This document shows positions 17,726 to 26,551 of a DNA stretch of 64,000 nucleotides, in pieces. This DNA is from Cupriavidus sp. BIS7 (GTDB taxonomy: Bacteria; Pseudomonadota; Gammaproteobacteria; Burkholderiales; Burkholderiaceae). The position numbers and the translations under genes were made by a program. Position 1 is the stretch's first letter. Each line of letters begins with the position of its first letter. The notes below the pieces were generated by a model. It was not told the origin of the DNA, did not search any database, and saw nothing but the letters and a program-made list of their open reading frames with translations. The DNA lies in the NCBI RefSeq assembly GCF_000292345.1, contig NZ_ALOU01000025.1, positions 1-64,000 on the forward strand, read 5' to 3'.

Positions 17726-18433
17726 TTACTCGGGGCGCTTCGGGATATTGATGGCGCGCTGCACGGCGGGGCGGGCCATGAAGGCGTCCAGAACGCGCGT
17801 GACTTCCGGGAAGTCCTGGATGCCAACCAGATCGCCCGCTTCATAGAAGCCCAGCAGATTGCGGACCCACGGGAACGTGACCATGTCGGCGATCGTGTAG
17901 TCGTCGCCCATGATCCAGCGGCGGCCGCGCAGGCGATCGTTCAGTACGCTGATCAGGCGGCGGGATTCGGCCACATAGCGGTCACGCGGGCGCTTGTCCT
18001 CGAAGTCCTTGCCGGCAAAGCGGTTGAAGAAGCCAACCTGGCCGAACATCGGGCCGATGCCGCCCATCTGGAACATGACCCACTGGATCGTCTCGTACCG
18101 CAGGGCCGGATCGGCCGACATGAACTTGCCGGTCTTCTCGGCCAGGTAGATCAGGATCGCGCCCGATTCCCACAGCGCCAGCGGCTTGCCGCCCGGACCG
18201 TTCGGGTCGATGATCGCCGGGATCTTGTTGTTCGGGTTCAGCGACAGGAATTCCGGCGTCAACTGGTCGTTCTTGTCGAAGCGGACCAGGTGCGGTTCAT
18301 ACGGCAGGCCGGTTTCCTCGAGCATCAGCGATACCTTGATGCCGTTGGGGGTATTCAGCGAGTAAAGCTGCAGGATGTCCGGATGCTGCGCCGGCCATTT
18401 GCGGGTAATGGGAAAGGCGGACAAGTCTGCCAT
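17726..18433 (-). CDS. Glutathione S-transferase, YfcG/YghU (Nu) class
   Basis: A protein of 235 residues with an N-terminal thioredoxin-fold GST domain (about 20-105) and an all-helical C-terminal domain. LYSLNTPNGIKVSLMLEETGLPYE carries the Thr/Asn active-site pattern of Nu-class enzymes, which have disulfide-bond reductase rather than strong conjugating activity. NNKIPAIIDPNGPGG and LWESGAILIYLAEKTGK are the usual glutathione-site segments. It converges with the IclR gene (6-bp gap), so it is probably unrelated to it. Confidence 0.88.
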   Translation of the reverse strand: MADLSAFPITRKWPAQHPDILQLYSLNTPNGIKVSLMLEETGLPYEPHLVRFDKNDQLTPEFLSLNPNNKIPAIIDPNGPGGKPLALWESGAILIYLAEKTGKFMSADPALRYETIQWVMFQMGGIGPMFGQVGFFNRFAGKDFEDKRPRDRYVAESRRLISVLNDRLRGRRWIMGDDYTIADMVTFPWVRNLLGFYEAGDLVGIQDFPEVTRVLDAFMARPAVQRAINIPKRPE

Positions 18434-18500
18434 GTGATCCTCGTGATGATGAAGGCGAGACGAGGATGGTAAACGCTTCGCGCGGAGGCTGCAGAAGCGT

Positions 18501-18527
18501 GGTTCCCGGGGCTCCCCCCCGGGAACC
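18501..18527. terminator. Hairpin downstream of the amino acid permease
   Basis: Perfect 10-bp stem GGTTCCCGGG/CCCGGGAACC with a 7-nt loop, 5 bp beyond the permease stop. No T-tract is seen on either strand, so its efficiency as an intrinsic terminator is uncertain. Confidence 0.5.
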
Positions 18528-18532
18528 CGGCC

Positions 18533-20062
18533 TTAGTCCGCTGACACGGGGACCAGCGGCCGTGCCGGGCGCACTTCCTCTTCGGCAACTGGCAGCGCCG
18601 GGAACTTCATGTCGGCGTAGCTCACGAAGCGCGACTTGCGCGCCACGCGGTAGCCAAGCCAGACCAGCAGGAAGATCGGGATGCCGACATACGTGGCGGC
18701 CACGCCTACCCAATCGACCTTGCCGTCCGCGAATGCCTGGTAGTTCTGGCCCAGCGTGACGATCAGGCACAGCGCGAACGCAAAGATCGGGCCGTATGGG
18801 AAGAACGGCGAGCGATAAGGCAGCCGGTCAAGGTCGAGCCCCTGCGCCACGAAGCCCTTGCGGAAACGATAGTGGCTGACCGCAATGCCAAGCCAGGCGA
18901 TAAAGCCGGTCATGCCGGACAGGTTCAGCAGCCAGAGGTAGACCGACTTGCTTTCGAACAGCGAGGTCAGGAAGCACAGCGCGCCAACCGCCGTGGTGGC
19001 CAGCAGCGCGACCAGCGGCACGCCGTTGCGCGTGAGCTGCGCGAAGATGCGCGGCGCGCGGCCCTCGGTGGCCAGGTTGTAGAGCATGCGCGTGGACGCG
19101 TACATGCCCGAGTTGCCTGCGGACAGCACGGCGGTCAGGATCACCGCGTTCATCACGCCGGCGGCAAAGGCCAGCCCGGCATGGCGAAACACGAGCGTGA
19201 ACGGGCTAACGCCCACCGTCTGCACATCGCTCTTGAGCAGGCTCGGATCGGTGTACGGAATCAGGATGCCGATGATCAGGATTGCCAGCACGTAGAACAG
19301 CAGGATGCGCCAGAACACCTGCCGCACCGCGCGCGGAATGGTCTTTGCCGGGTCTGCTGATTCGCCAGCGGCCACGCCGATCAGTTCGGTGCCCTGGAAC
19401 GAGAAGCCGGCGATCATCGCCACGCCGATCATCGCGGGTAGCCCGCCGACGAAGGGCGCATCGCCAGCAGTCAGGTTGGCCAGCCCATCGACATGCGCAA
19501 CGTCGCCGCGCAGGATGCCGAAAATCATCAGCGTGCCGATGCCGATGAACGCGATTACCGTGACCACCTTGACCAGCGCGCACCAGTACTCGGCTTCGCC
19601 GAAACCGCGCACTGAGATTGCATTGAGCGCGAACATCAGGCCCAGGAACAGCGCGCTCCACAGCACGCCTGGCGTATCGGGGAACCAGTACTGCATCACA
19701 AGCTGCGCGGCGGCAAGCTCCACCGCAATCGTCACGGCCCAGTTGTACCAGTAGTTCCATCCAAGCGCGAAGCCGAAGCCTTCGTCCACGTACATCGCGC
19801 CATACGTGGCGAACGAACCGGACACCGGCATGTAGGCCGCAAGCTCGCCAAGGCTGGTCATCAGGAAGTAGACCATCGCCCCGATCAGGACATATGCGGC
19901 AAGCGCACCGCCCGGGCCTGCCTGCGCGATGGTGGCGCCCGAGGCGACGAAAAGCCCGGTGCCGATCGATCCGCCAATGGCGATCATGGTCAGATGGCGT
20001 GCCCGCAGCGTGCGGCGCAGACCGGGCGCGGGGGCGCTGGGTGTTGAATTCGTATTGGACAT
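18533..20062 (-). CDS. Amino acid permease, LysP-like (APC family)
   Basis: A 12-TM APC-family transporter of 509 residues. The opening LRARHLTMIAIGGSIGTGLFVASG and the segments ALGWNYWYNWAVTIAVELAAAQ and GFSFQGTELIGVAAGES match the lysine-specific LysP subgroup. It is an inner-membrane proton-coupled importer, probably of a cationic amino acid; specificity is inferred from similarity only. It is transcribed away from the 436-bp gap that precedes hlyB. Confidence 0.82.
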   Translation of the reverse strand: MSNTNSTPSAPAPGLRRTLRARHLTMIAIGGSIGTGLFVASGATIAQAGPGGALAAYVLIGAMVYFLMTSLGELAAYMPVSGSFATYGAMYVDEGFGFALGWNYWYNWAVTIAVELAAAQLVMQYWFPDTPGVLWSALFLGLMFALNAISVRGFGEAEYWCALVKVVTVIAFIGIGTLMIFGILRGDVAHVDGLANLTAGDAPFVGGLPAMIGVAMIAGFSFQGTELIGVAAGESADPAKTIPRAVRQVFWRILLFYVLAILIIGILIPYTDPSLLKSDVQTVGVSPFTLVFRHAGLAFAAGVMNAVILTAVLSAGNSGMYASTRMLYNLATEGRAPRIFAQLTRNGVPLVALLATTAVGALCFLTSLFESKSVYLWLLNLSGMTGFIAWLGIAVSHYRFRKGFVAQGLDLDRLPYRSPFFPYGPIFAFALCLIVTLGQNYQAFADGKVDWVGVAATYVGIPIFLLVWLGYRVARKSRFVSYADMKFPALPVAEEEVRPARPLVPVSAD

Positions 20063-20498
20063 AGGCTGCCGGCCGTTGAGGTGGGCGGCATCATAAGAGA
20101 AAACGCGGGGCGGGAAAAGAACAAGGCCCTCGAACCGTGGTTTCGTCGCGGATCAGCATTGCCAGACAGGCTGATTGCACATCGGAATCAGAAGCGTGGT
20201 TGTCATCGATCAACCCTTGACCGATGGCCGATGAATGCAACCGCCATGACCTGTGCAAGACTCTGCGTTCCGGTTTCAAGGGCAAGGCGCGGCCGCTGAT
20301 CGCGACGCCAATTCTTGCCAGCCGGGCCACAAGAAAACACAACAGCAGCACCTTCAGGGAACACAGAACGGTCATGACTCAGCGATGCCTCGGCACCGAA
20401 GGGGTGCCCGCGCGTGTGCACAGCGCGCAGCAGTTCTCCGGCAGTTCTCCAGACAACATCCAGTTCATAGCATTTCCACGAAATAGGGCTGACCGCTC
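20063..20498. other. Intergenic region between permease and hlyB
   Basis: No convincing gene. This region should hold the divergent promoters of the permease and of the type I secretion operon. No strong operator or hairpin stood out by eye. The hlyB start has only a weak Shine-Dalgarno. Confidence 0.4.
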
Positions 20499-22667
20499 AT
20501 GAGCGAACGCCCGCCGCTTGCGCTGGTCCCCGAGAACGGTGAGACCAGCGGTGACGCGCGTCTCAACGCCGTCGATACCGGTATCGAGTGCCTGTGCCTG
20601 ATCGCGCGACTGCATTCGCTGCCGGTCGAGGCTGCGCAGATCAGTCATGAGTTTCGAGCGGGAGCGACGCTGACCACGCAGGAGATGCTGCTGGCCGCCA
20701 GAAAGCTCGGGCTATCGGCAAAGGCGAGCCGCCTTCGCGCCGATCGGCTTGGCAAGGCTTCGCTTCCCGCGGTTGCCGTGGGCAAGGACGGCACCTTCGT
20801 GGTACTTGCCAAGCTGGAAAATGGCCAATGCCTGATTCATGACCCACGCGCCCAGCGCGCCGAGGTACGTTCGTTCGACGAGTTCGAGGCTTGGTGGAAC
20901 GGCGAACTGATTCAGTTCGCGTCGCGTGAATCGATGGCGGGCGAGCTTGCCAGGTTCGATTTCACGTGGTTTATCCCGGCCATCGTCAAGTATCGCCGCC
21001 TGCTAGGCGAAGTGGTGGTGGTGTCGGCGGTTCTGCAGATATTCGCGCTGATCACCCCGCTGTTCTTCCAGGTGGTGATGGACAAGGTGCTTGTGCATCG
21101 CGGCTTCACCACGCTCGATGTGATCGCTGTCGGCCTGCTGGTGGTCATCCTGTTCGAGGTCGTGCTGACGGGTTTGCGCACGGGCCTGTTTGCCCATACC
21201 ACCAGCCGTATCGATGTGGAGCTGGGCGCCAGGCTGTTTCGCCATCTGCTGGCCTTGCCGCTCTCCTACTTCCAGTCACGCCGGGTTGGCGACTCCGTGG
21301 CACGGGTACGGGAACTGGAGACGATCCGCAATTTCCTGACGGGCAACAGCATCACCGTGGTGCTGGACCTGGTGTTCTCGGTGATATTCCTCGCGGTGAT
21401 GTTCCATTACAGCGGCTGGCTGACGCTGATCGTGGTGATTTCGCTGCCGTGCTACGTGCTGCTTTCCGCGCTCTGGACGCCGCTGCTGCGCGCCAGGTTG
21501 CACGAGAAGTTCAACCGCGGCGCCGAGAACCAGGCGTTCCTCGTGGAAACGATCGGCGGTATTGACACGATCAAGGCGATGGCGGTGGAGCCCCAGTGGA
21601 CGCGCAAGTGGGACAACCAGCTTGCCGCCTATGTGTCGTCGGGCTTTCGCACTACCACGGTGGGCACGCTGGCCAATTCCGGCGTGACGCTGGTCAGCAA
21701 GCTGGTCACGGTAGCCACGATGTACTTCGGTGCCAAGCTGGTGATCGAAGGCAGTCTGACCGTGGGCCAGTTGATCGCATTCAACATGCTCGCCGGACAG
21801 GTGGCGCAACCGGTCATGCGCCTGGCCCAGCTATGGACCGATTTCCAGCAGACCGGGATCTCCGTGCAGCGCCTGGGCGACATCCTGAACACCCGTACGG
21901 AAGGCACCGGCGCGAAAACCACGTTGCCGCCGGTGCGCGGCCAGATCACGCTGGACGCGGTGGTGTTCCGCTATCGGCCCAACATGCCGGAGGTCTTGCG
22001 CCGCGTCTCGCTGCAGGTGGAGGCGGGCGAGGTGATCGGCATCGTGGGACGCTCCGGCTCGGGCAAGAGCACGCTGACCAAGCTGATCCAGCGCCTGTAC
22101 CTGGCCGAGCAGGGACGCATTTTCGTGGATGGCATTGACCTGGCCATGGTCGATGCGACGTCACTGCGCCGGCAAATCGGCGTGGTGCTGCAGGACAACA
22201 CACTGTTCGCGCGTTCGATTCGCGACAACATCGCACTGACCGATCCGGGCGCGCCGCTGGACGCCGTGATGCGCGCCGCCAGACTTGCTGGCGCGCACGA
22301 TTTCATCGCCGAACTGCCGGAGGGATACGACACGCTGGTGGGCGAGCACGGCGCCACGCTTTCAGGCGGGCAGCGCCAGCGCATTGCAATAGCGCGTGCG
22401 CTGATGGTCAATCCGCGCATCCTGATCTTCGACGAAGCCACCAGCGCGCTCGACTACGAGTCCGAACGCGTTATCCAGGACAACATGAAGGCCATCTGCC
22501 GCGGCCGCACGGTGCTGATCATCGCGCATCGGTTGTCCGCCGTCAGGGAGGCCAACCGGATCATCGTCATGGACCGGGGCGAGATCGTCGAGGTCGGCTC
22601 GCACGACGAACTGATCGCGAAGGCCGATGGCCACTACGCGCGACTTCACGCGTTGCAGGCCCGATGA
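20499..22667 (+). CDS. hlyB: Type I secretion ABC transporter, HlyB type
   Basis: An inner-membrane exporter of 722 residues. It has an N-terminal C39-like domain (about 20-140), a six-TM ABC type 1 domain (about 165-450) and a nucleotide-binding domain. The C39 catalytic Cys position is Thr27 (DTGIECL), so the domain docks substrates rather than cutting leader peptides, as in HlyB. The ATPase has Walker A 517-525 (GRSGSGKST), signature LSGGQ 621-625 and Walker B ILIFDE 641-646. It is followed by hlyD with a 4-bp overlap. The RTX protein 5.4 kb downstream is its obvious substrate. No TolC-like gene is in the window. Confidence 0.93.
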   Translation: MSERPPLALVPENGETSGDARLNAVDTGIECLCLIARLHSLPVEAAQISHEFRAGATLTTQEMLLAARKLGLSAKASRLRADRLGKASLPAVAVGKDGTFVVLAKLENGQCLIHDPRAQRAEVRSFDEFEAWWNGELIQFASRESMAGELARFDFTWFIPAIVKYRRLLGEVVVVSAVLQIFALITPLFFQVVMDKVLVHRGFTTLDVIAVGLLVVILFEVVLTGLRTGLFAHTTSRIDVELGARLFRHLLALPLSYFQSRRVGDSVARVRELETIRNFLTGNSITVVLDLVFSVIFLAVMFHYSGWLTLIVVISLPCYVLLSALWTPLLRARLHEKFNRGAENQAFLVETIGGIDTIKAMAVEPQWTRKWDNQLAAYVSSGFRTTTVGTLANSGVTLVSKLVTVATMYFGAKLVIEGSLTVGQLIAFNMLAGQVAQPVMRLAQLWTDFQQTGISVQRLGDILNTRTEGTGAKTTLPPVRGQITLDAVVFRYRPNMPEVLRRVSLQVEAGEVIGIVGRSGSGKSTLTKLIQRLYLAEQGRIFVDGIDLAMVDATSLRRQIGVVLQDNTLFARSIRDNIALTDPGAPLDAVMRAARLAGAHDFIAELPEGYDTLVGEHGATLSGGQRQRIAIARALMVNPRILIFDEATSALDYESERVIQDNMKAICRGRTVLIIAHRLSAVREANRIIVMDRGEIVEVGSHDELIAKADGHYARLHALQAR

Positions 22668-24097
22668 TGAAGCACGCTACCCTGTACTTCCGATCGATCG
22701 GGGACCTGCTGGCGCGATACGGCCGGGCGTTTGCCCACGCGTGGCGGGAGCGCAGGCAGCACGATGCCGGCACCTACCGGCGAGGCGAGGCGGACTTCCT
22801 GCCCGCCGCGCTATCGCTGGTGGAGACGCCCCCATCTGCCGCACCGAGAGTGGTCCTCTGGCTGCTGATGGCCTTCGCCACCATCGCGTTGGCGTGGGCC
22901 ATCTTCGGCAAGATGGACATCGTGGCCTCGGCGCAGGGAAAGATCGTGCCGAACGACCGCACGAAACTGATCCAACCGCTTGAGACCTCCAAAGTCACGG
23001 CGATCCACGTGACCGACGGCCAGGCCGTCAAGACCGGCGACGTGCTGATTGAACTCGATCCCACCGCCGCACAGGCCGACCAGCAGCGTCTAAAGGTGGA
23101 GCGGGTAGCGGCCACACTCCAGATGGCCCGCTCGCGCGCCATGATCACCGCCATCGAGCAGGGGCGCCTACCGTCGCTGGCCCGCCCTGAGAACACGCCC
23201 GAGGCCGATTTCCTCGATGCCACACGGCTGCTGGACGGGCACTACGCCGAATACGCCTCCCGCCGCATCCGCATCGAAGCCGACCTGCAACGACGAACCG
23301 CCGAGCGCCAGTCCACGCTGGAACTGGTCCGCAAGCTCGAACGCACCGTGCCGCTGGCCCAGCAGCGCGCAAACGACTTCAAGACGCTCGTCGAGAAGAA
23401 CTTTGTCTCGAAACACGGCTACTACGAGCGCGAACAGGTCCGCATCGAGCAGGAGGCCGACCTGGCCGCGCAGCGCAGCCGCCTGAACGAGATCGACGCG
23501 GCCATCACCGAAGCACGCAGCCAGCTTGCCGCCCTCTCTGCCGAAACGCGGCGCGCGCAACTCGACAGCCTCAATGACGCACAACAGAAGCTCGCAGCAC
23601 TCGAGCAGGAGCTGCGCAAGGCGGACATGCGCACGACGCTGACCCGGCTTGTGGCGCCAGTCGACGGAACGGTCCAGCAACTCGCCGTGCACACGGTGGG
23701 CGGCGTGGTGACAGAGGCCCAGCCGCTGATGATCGTGGTGCCCAAGGACAACCCGGTCGAAATCGAAGCTTTTCTGGAAAACAAGGACATTGGTTTTGTC
23801 ACTACGGGCCAAACAGCGACGGTGAAGGTGGAGACGTTTCTTTATACGAAATACGGAACGGTCGACGGCACGGTTACGGCGGTGTCGGGGGATGCCATTA
23901 ACGACGAGAAACGGGGGTTGATTTATGCGACGCGCGTACGGCTGGAGAAATCCGTGATGAATATCGACGGACGGGAGGTGAGGTTATCGCCGGGGATGGC
24001 AGTGACGGTGGAGGTTAAAACCGGGAAACGGCGGGTGATTGAGTATTTTTTGTCGCCGTTGATGGTGTATGGGGCGGAGAGTTTGAGAGAACGATAA
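22664..24097 (+). CDS. hlyD: Type I secretion membrane fusion protein, HlyD family
   Basis: A periplasmic adaptor of 477 residues. It has a cytoplasmic N-tail, one TM helix at about 62-81, a long coiled-coil hairpin (about 130-325; rich in Gln, Glu, Arg) between lipoyl half-motifs, and a C-terminal beta domain. It bridges HlyB to an outer-membrane TolC channel. Its ATG overlaps the hlyB stop. The last 395 bp (23703-24097) are repeated, ungapped, at 25275-25669, and decayed versions of the very end occur near 26475 and 27350. This marks hlyD 3' DNA as a recombination point. Confidence 0.93.
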   Translation: MMKHATLYFRSIGDLLARYGRAFAHAWRERRQHDAGTYRRGEADFLPAALSLVETPPSAAPRVVLWLLMAFATIALAWAIFGKMDIVASAQGKIVPNDRTKLIQPLETSKVTAIHVTDGQAVKTGDVLIELDPTAAQADQQRLKVERVAATLQMARSRAMITAIEQGRLPSLARPENTPEADFLDATRLLDGHYAEYASRRIRIEADLQRRTAERQSTLELVRKLERTVPLAQQRANDFKTLVEKNFVSKHGYYEREQVRIEQEADLAAQRSRLNEIDAAITEARSQLAALSAETRRAQLDSLNDAQQKLAALEQELRKADMRTTLTRLVAPVDGTVQQLAVHTVGGVVTEAQPLMIVVPKDNPVEIEAFLENKDIGFVTTGQTATVKVETFLYTKYGTVDGTVTAVSGDAINDEKRGLIYATRVRLEKSVMNIDGREVRLSPGMAVTVEVKTGKRRVIEYFLSPLMVYGAESLRER

Positions 24098-24105
24098 CCG
24101 CAATT

Positions 24106-24192
24106 ATGGAGAAGGGGTGCCAGCGAAATTTGTGGCGAGTGGATTATGAGATTCGAGATTTTCTTGTTTTAAGAGGGGGCGATTATTCATGA
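24106..24192 (+). CDS. Possible 28-residue ORF directly after hlyD
   Basis: A short frame, MEKGCQRNLWRVDYEIRDFL and eight further residues, starts 9 bp after hlyD. Its stop overlaps the next ATG by four bases (ATGA at 24189). It has no recognisable features and weak support. It may be the remnant of a gene lost from the array rather than a functional gene. Confidence 0.2.
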   Translation: MEKGCQRNLWRVDYEIRDFLVLRGGDYS

Positions 24193-24320
24193 GTGCGAGT
24201 CGAGTGTGGGGTGTCGTGATTGCAAGTGTTGCTGCGTTCGTATTCCCGCTTGTGGTCGCGTGGCCGCTTGTATTGCATCCAACGCCAATGGATTTGTTGT
24301 CGGTAAGGTTTCCTCTGTGA
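24189..24320 (+). CDS. Short hydrophobic protein or truncated membrane gene (43 aa)
   Basis: A 43-residue frame with one long hydrophobic segment (VWGVVIASVAAFVFPLVVAWPLVL) and AAGAGGGGG-like purine-rich sequence 10 bp upstream. The DNA is AT-richer than flanking genes. It may be a real small membrane protein or the first TM of a truncated protector-type gene in the array after hlyD. No family recognised. Confidence 0.35.
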   Translation: MSASRVWGVVIASVAAFVFPLVVAWPLVLHPTPMDLLSVRFPL

Positions 24321-24358
24321 AATCGTTGAGTGAGGAATGATACAAAAATATTCGAGAT

Positions 24359-24754
24359 ATGGAGAAATACTTAAGCATCGCAAATGTATTGCTTCTGCTT
24401 CTTGCTTGTTCTCTGGGTCTCCTGGTTGGAACCAGCGAGTTCGTTCAAGGATGTCTTCATGGAAAGGCAGAAATTATGTCGTTTTTTGTGGTTGTTCTTG
24501 CCGGTTTCCGTTTCATTGTGGAGGTCAAGGCCATGCGGATGATTCCATTGGAATATCGAAAAGTATGGATCACAGGTAATCCATTTGTTAGGGAAGTTAT
24601 TTGTAGGCTCTTTTTCGTCTTCTTTGGGGGGTGGTGGATTCTTGGGAGATTCAAGTTGGGGGCGTTGCTGAGTCACGTCGTTCTGGCTGTGGTGGTCTCA
24701 TTTTTGGTCGGCAGTTTCTTTGAAGCTATCAGGCTTCTAAGAGGAGGTAAATAA
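24359..24754 (+). CDS. Small multi-TM membrane protein, putative orphan protector
   Basis: A 131-residue membrane protein with about four hydrophobic segments (about 6-24, 40-56, 84-97, 102-124). It shows no similarity to the three 222-residue paralogues downstream. The DNA is clearly AT-richer than the surrounding genes, suggesting separate origin. It ends in TAATG: its stop overlaps the ATG of a 17-codon frame preceded by a strong GAGGAGG site. A membrane gene followed at once by a cut-off reading frame matches the pattern of the modules at 25680 and 26552. The protector (immunity) role is inferred from position. Confidence 0.55.
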   Translation: MEKYLSIANVLLLLLACSLGLLVGTSEFVQGCLHGKAEIMSFFVVVLAGFRFIVEVKAMRMIPLEYRKVWITGNPFVREVICRLFFVFFGGWWILGRFKLGALLSHVVLAVVVSFLVGSFFEAIRLLRGGK

Positions 24755-24807
24755 TGGGTTCCGGAAAGTATGTCGGGATGGGGTATCTGGCTTGCCGAAA
24801 AAACTAA
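24754..24807 (+). pseudogene. Truncated reading frame after the 131-aa membrane gene
   Basis: An ATG overlapping the preceding stop (TAATG), with a near-perfect GAGGAGG site 8 bp before it, opens a frame of only 17 codons (MGSGKYVGMGYLACRKN). So good a start for so short a frame suggests the 5' end of a lost downstream gene, by analogy with the RTX remnants at 26353 and 27222. There is no sequence match to the RTX N-terminus. Confidence 0.4.
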
Positions 24808-24900
24808 GGATCATAGATACATAGGATGTATGTCGGGCGGCGACAAAATCAACTCGACGCGGTCCTCGATATTGTCGTTCATTCTGAAATGGTCTGAGCT

Positions 24901-25230
24901 ATGACGAGAATCGATGAAAATATTGGCGTAAAAGAATATTTCGTGGCGAGCAGTAAAACATTAGATGGCTTGGTGTGTTTTGTGCTGTCTTCTTTGAGTC
25001 TGCTAATGGCCGTCGGCTTGTTGCTCGGATATGAGTTTTTACCACTTCGGGTTGCTAATGGCGATGGCAAGAAAATTGTCCTGCTAATGTCATCTCCAAT
25101 ATTATTGTTTTTGATATTGGTGCGGTTACGGCAGCTTCCATTTTCCGATGGTGGATTTTCCGTTGTGATCCGGGCAGTGCTTTGTGCTGCATTTTTTTGG
25201 TTTATCAACTTCTACAATGGTGATCTATGA
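24901..25230 (+). CDS. Small membrane protein (109 aa), putative orphan protector
   Basis: A 109-residue protein with about three hydrophobic segments (about 24-44, 59-73, 89-106). AT-rich DNA and codon use are unlike the flanking genes. It has no visible relation to the 131-residue or the 222-residue membrane proteins. Its stop overlaps a new ATG (ATGA at 25227) that opens an 8-codon frame running into the hlyD fragment. It is probably another orphan of a former module; function inferred from context only. Confidence 0.5.
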   Translation: MTRIDENIGVKEYFVASSKTLDGLVCFVLSSLSLLMAVGLLLGYEFLPLRVANGDGKKIVLLMSSPILLFLILVRLRQLPFSDGGFSVVIRAVLCAAFFWFINFYNGDL

Positions 25231-25253
25231 GTATTCTGCAAATGGCTTTGTAA
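25227..25253 (+). pseudogene. Eight-codon truncated frame overlapping the 109-aa gene
   Basis: An ATGA overlap opens a frame MSILQMAL that stops 22 bp before the duplicated hlyD 3' sequence begins. Coupled starts of this sort normally mark a translated downstream partner, so this looks like the stub of a deleted gene. Weak by itself; listed because it fits the array pattern. Confidence 0.25.
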
Positions 25254-25274
25254 TTTCCATAAGGTTTCTGATAA

Positions 25275-25669
25275 GCGTGGTGACGGAGGCCCTGCCGCTG
25301 ATGATCGTGGTCCCCAGGGACAACCCGGTCGAAATCGAGGCCTTTTTGGAAAACAAGGACATTGGTTTTGTCACTACGGGCCAAACAGCGACGGTGAAGG
25401 TGGAGACGTTTCTTTATACGAAATACGGAACGGTCGACGGCACGGTTACGGCGGTGTCGGGGGACGCCATCAACGATGAGAAACGGGGTTTGATTTACGC
25501 GACGCGCGTGCGGCTGGAGAAATCCGTGATGAATATCGACGGACGGGAGGTGAGGTTATCGCCGGGGATGGCAGTGACGGTGGAGGTTAAAACCGGAAAG
25601 CGGCGGGTGATCGAGTATTTCCTGTCGCCGTTGATGGTGCATGGGTCGGAGAGTTTGAGGGAGAGGTAG
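25275..25669 (+). pseudogene. hlyD 3' fragment (duplicate of hlyD C-terminal 131 codons)
   Basis: An ungapped 395-bp match to 23703-24097, the end of hlyD. By hand count there are about 25 base differences but only four amino-acid changes (Q to L, K to R, Y to H, A to S). Most differences are therefore synonymous, so this was the end of a diverged functional hlyD allele, not a decaying local copy. The frame is open upstream to 25184, but the N-terminal coiled coil and TM helix are absent, so it cannot act as an adaptor. Its stop precedes the first 222-residue paralogue by 10 bp. Confidence 0.85.
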
Positions 25670-25679
25670 GAGATTGGTC

Positions 25680-26351
25680 ATGAACAAGAACACGAATCCG
25701 GTCATGAAGGCGGAGCGGAATGCCCGCTATCAGCAGCCTGGCGATGTAATCGCCATCGACATCGCCGACAAGGCGCTCGTAAGACACGCGCTCACCGTCG
25801 GGATCGTTACAGGCGTACTGGCCCTGGTGCTACCTGAGTGGCCGTGGATGTCCCACACCTGGTGGGTGGAGTTCGCTGTCGGACTGTTCCCGGCTGCCGG
25901 CAAGGTCGCAGCGATCTCTGTGCTGCCGGCGGTGACTAAGGTGGTGCTGACAACTGGAATGCTGCTTGCAATTGTCGGGGCGCTGCACTTCCTGATATGC
26001 GTCGACGCGTTCTTCCCACGGGCAAGAAAGGGAATGCGTAACGTCAACGGCAGGCGGTTCCAGATCGCATGGCGAGGGACGATGGGAGCGATGTTCTTAG
26101 GCCTGCTCTTGCTACTGCTCCTCTACTTACCTCTTTTCCGAGACAGTCCCCTTTCATTTGCCGACAGTCACTCGAGAGGCCAGATGTTCGTGGCAAGCAT
26201 GACGAATTCCCGTGTCGGGCTCTCTATGGCCGCAGGGACGATTGCCTTCGCGTGCCTAGTGCTCTGGTATGGAATCTTCTATGCCGCCTCTCTCGTTGTG
26301 GCTGTTCTCGTAGTCCCTCAGCGATTAAACCCTTCTCACGGAGATCAATGA
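25680..26351 (+). CDS. Membrane protein, paralogue 1 of 3, putative RTX-effector protector
   Basis: A 223-residue membrane protein with about four hydrophobic regions (about 37-55, 78-108, 134-155, 180-213). It shares [36 protein letters not shown] and [16 protein letters not shown] blocks with the genes at 26552 and 27422. Family not recognised. The start at ATG 25680 has TAGGAGA upstream; a TTG two codons earlier is unlikely. It is followed after 1 bp by a truncated copy of the RTX 5' end. Four-TM proteins next to a membrane-active secreted protein recall immunity proteins of pore-forming colicins; that analogy is inference. Confidence 0.7.
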   Translation: MNKNTNPVMKAERNARYQQPGDVIAIDIADKALVRHALTVGIVTGVLALVLPEWPWMSHTWWVEFAVGLFPAAGKVAAISVLPAVTKVVLTTGMLLAIVGALHFLICVDAFFPRARKGMRNVNGRRFQIAWRGTMGAMFLGLLLLLLLYLPLFRDSPLSFADSHSRGQMFVASMTNSRVGLSMAAGTIAFACLVLWYGIFYAASLVVAVLVVPQRLNPSHGDQ

Positions 26352-26352
26352 A

Positions 26353-26490
26353 ATGAATACGTCAATGAGCTATGAGGAATTTCGTAGGGGCGTTGTCAGT
26401 TACGTGCGACGTGATCGGTTGCGAGGAATCTCGTCGGAGATCGAGATGATGGATGGAATCAAAGCAGGAATGCAGCAAGCGATTGAGTAA
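26353..26490 (+). pseudogene. RTX gene 5' remnant fused to hlyD tail remnant (1)
   Basis: The first 16 codons ([16 protein letters not shown]) are nearly those of the intact RTX gene at 28092 ([16 protein letters not shown]). Similarity then stops. The frame ends after 45 codons inside sequence resembling the last codons of hlyD (GCGATTGAGTAATCCCTGTCGCC against GTGATCGAGTATTTCCTGTC in the fragment). It looks like the scar of a deletion that joined an RTX head to a hlyD tail. Confidence 0.75.
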
Positions 26491-26551
26491 TCCCTGTCGC
26501 CATTGTTGATGCAAGCCTAGGAGGATTTTTGGGAAAGGTAAGTCACCAATC

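Noticed and set aside
20499..22667. HlyB homologue as a peptidase-containing bacteriocin exporter cutting double-glycine leaders
   Set aside because: The C39 catalytic Cys position is Thr27, and the only substrate candidate is a large RTX protein with a C-terminal signal.
25184..25669. A 161-residue HlyD-like protein as a functional gene
   Set aside because: Only the last 131 codons match hlyD. The first 30 residues come from unrelated AT-rich sequence, and the TM helix and coiled coil are missing.
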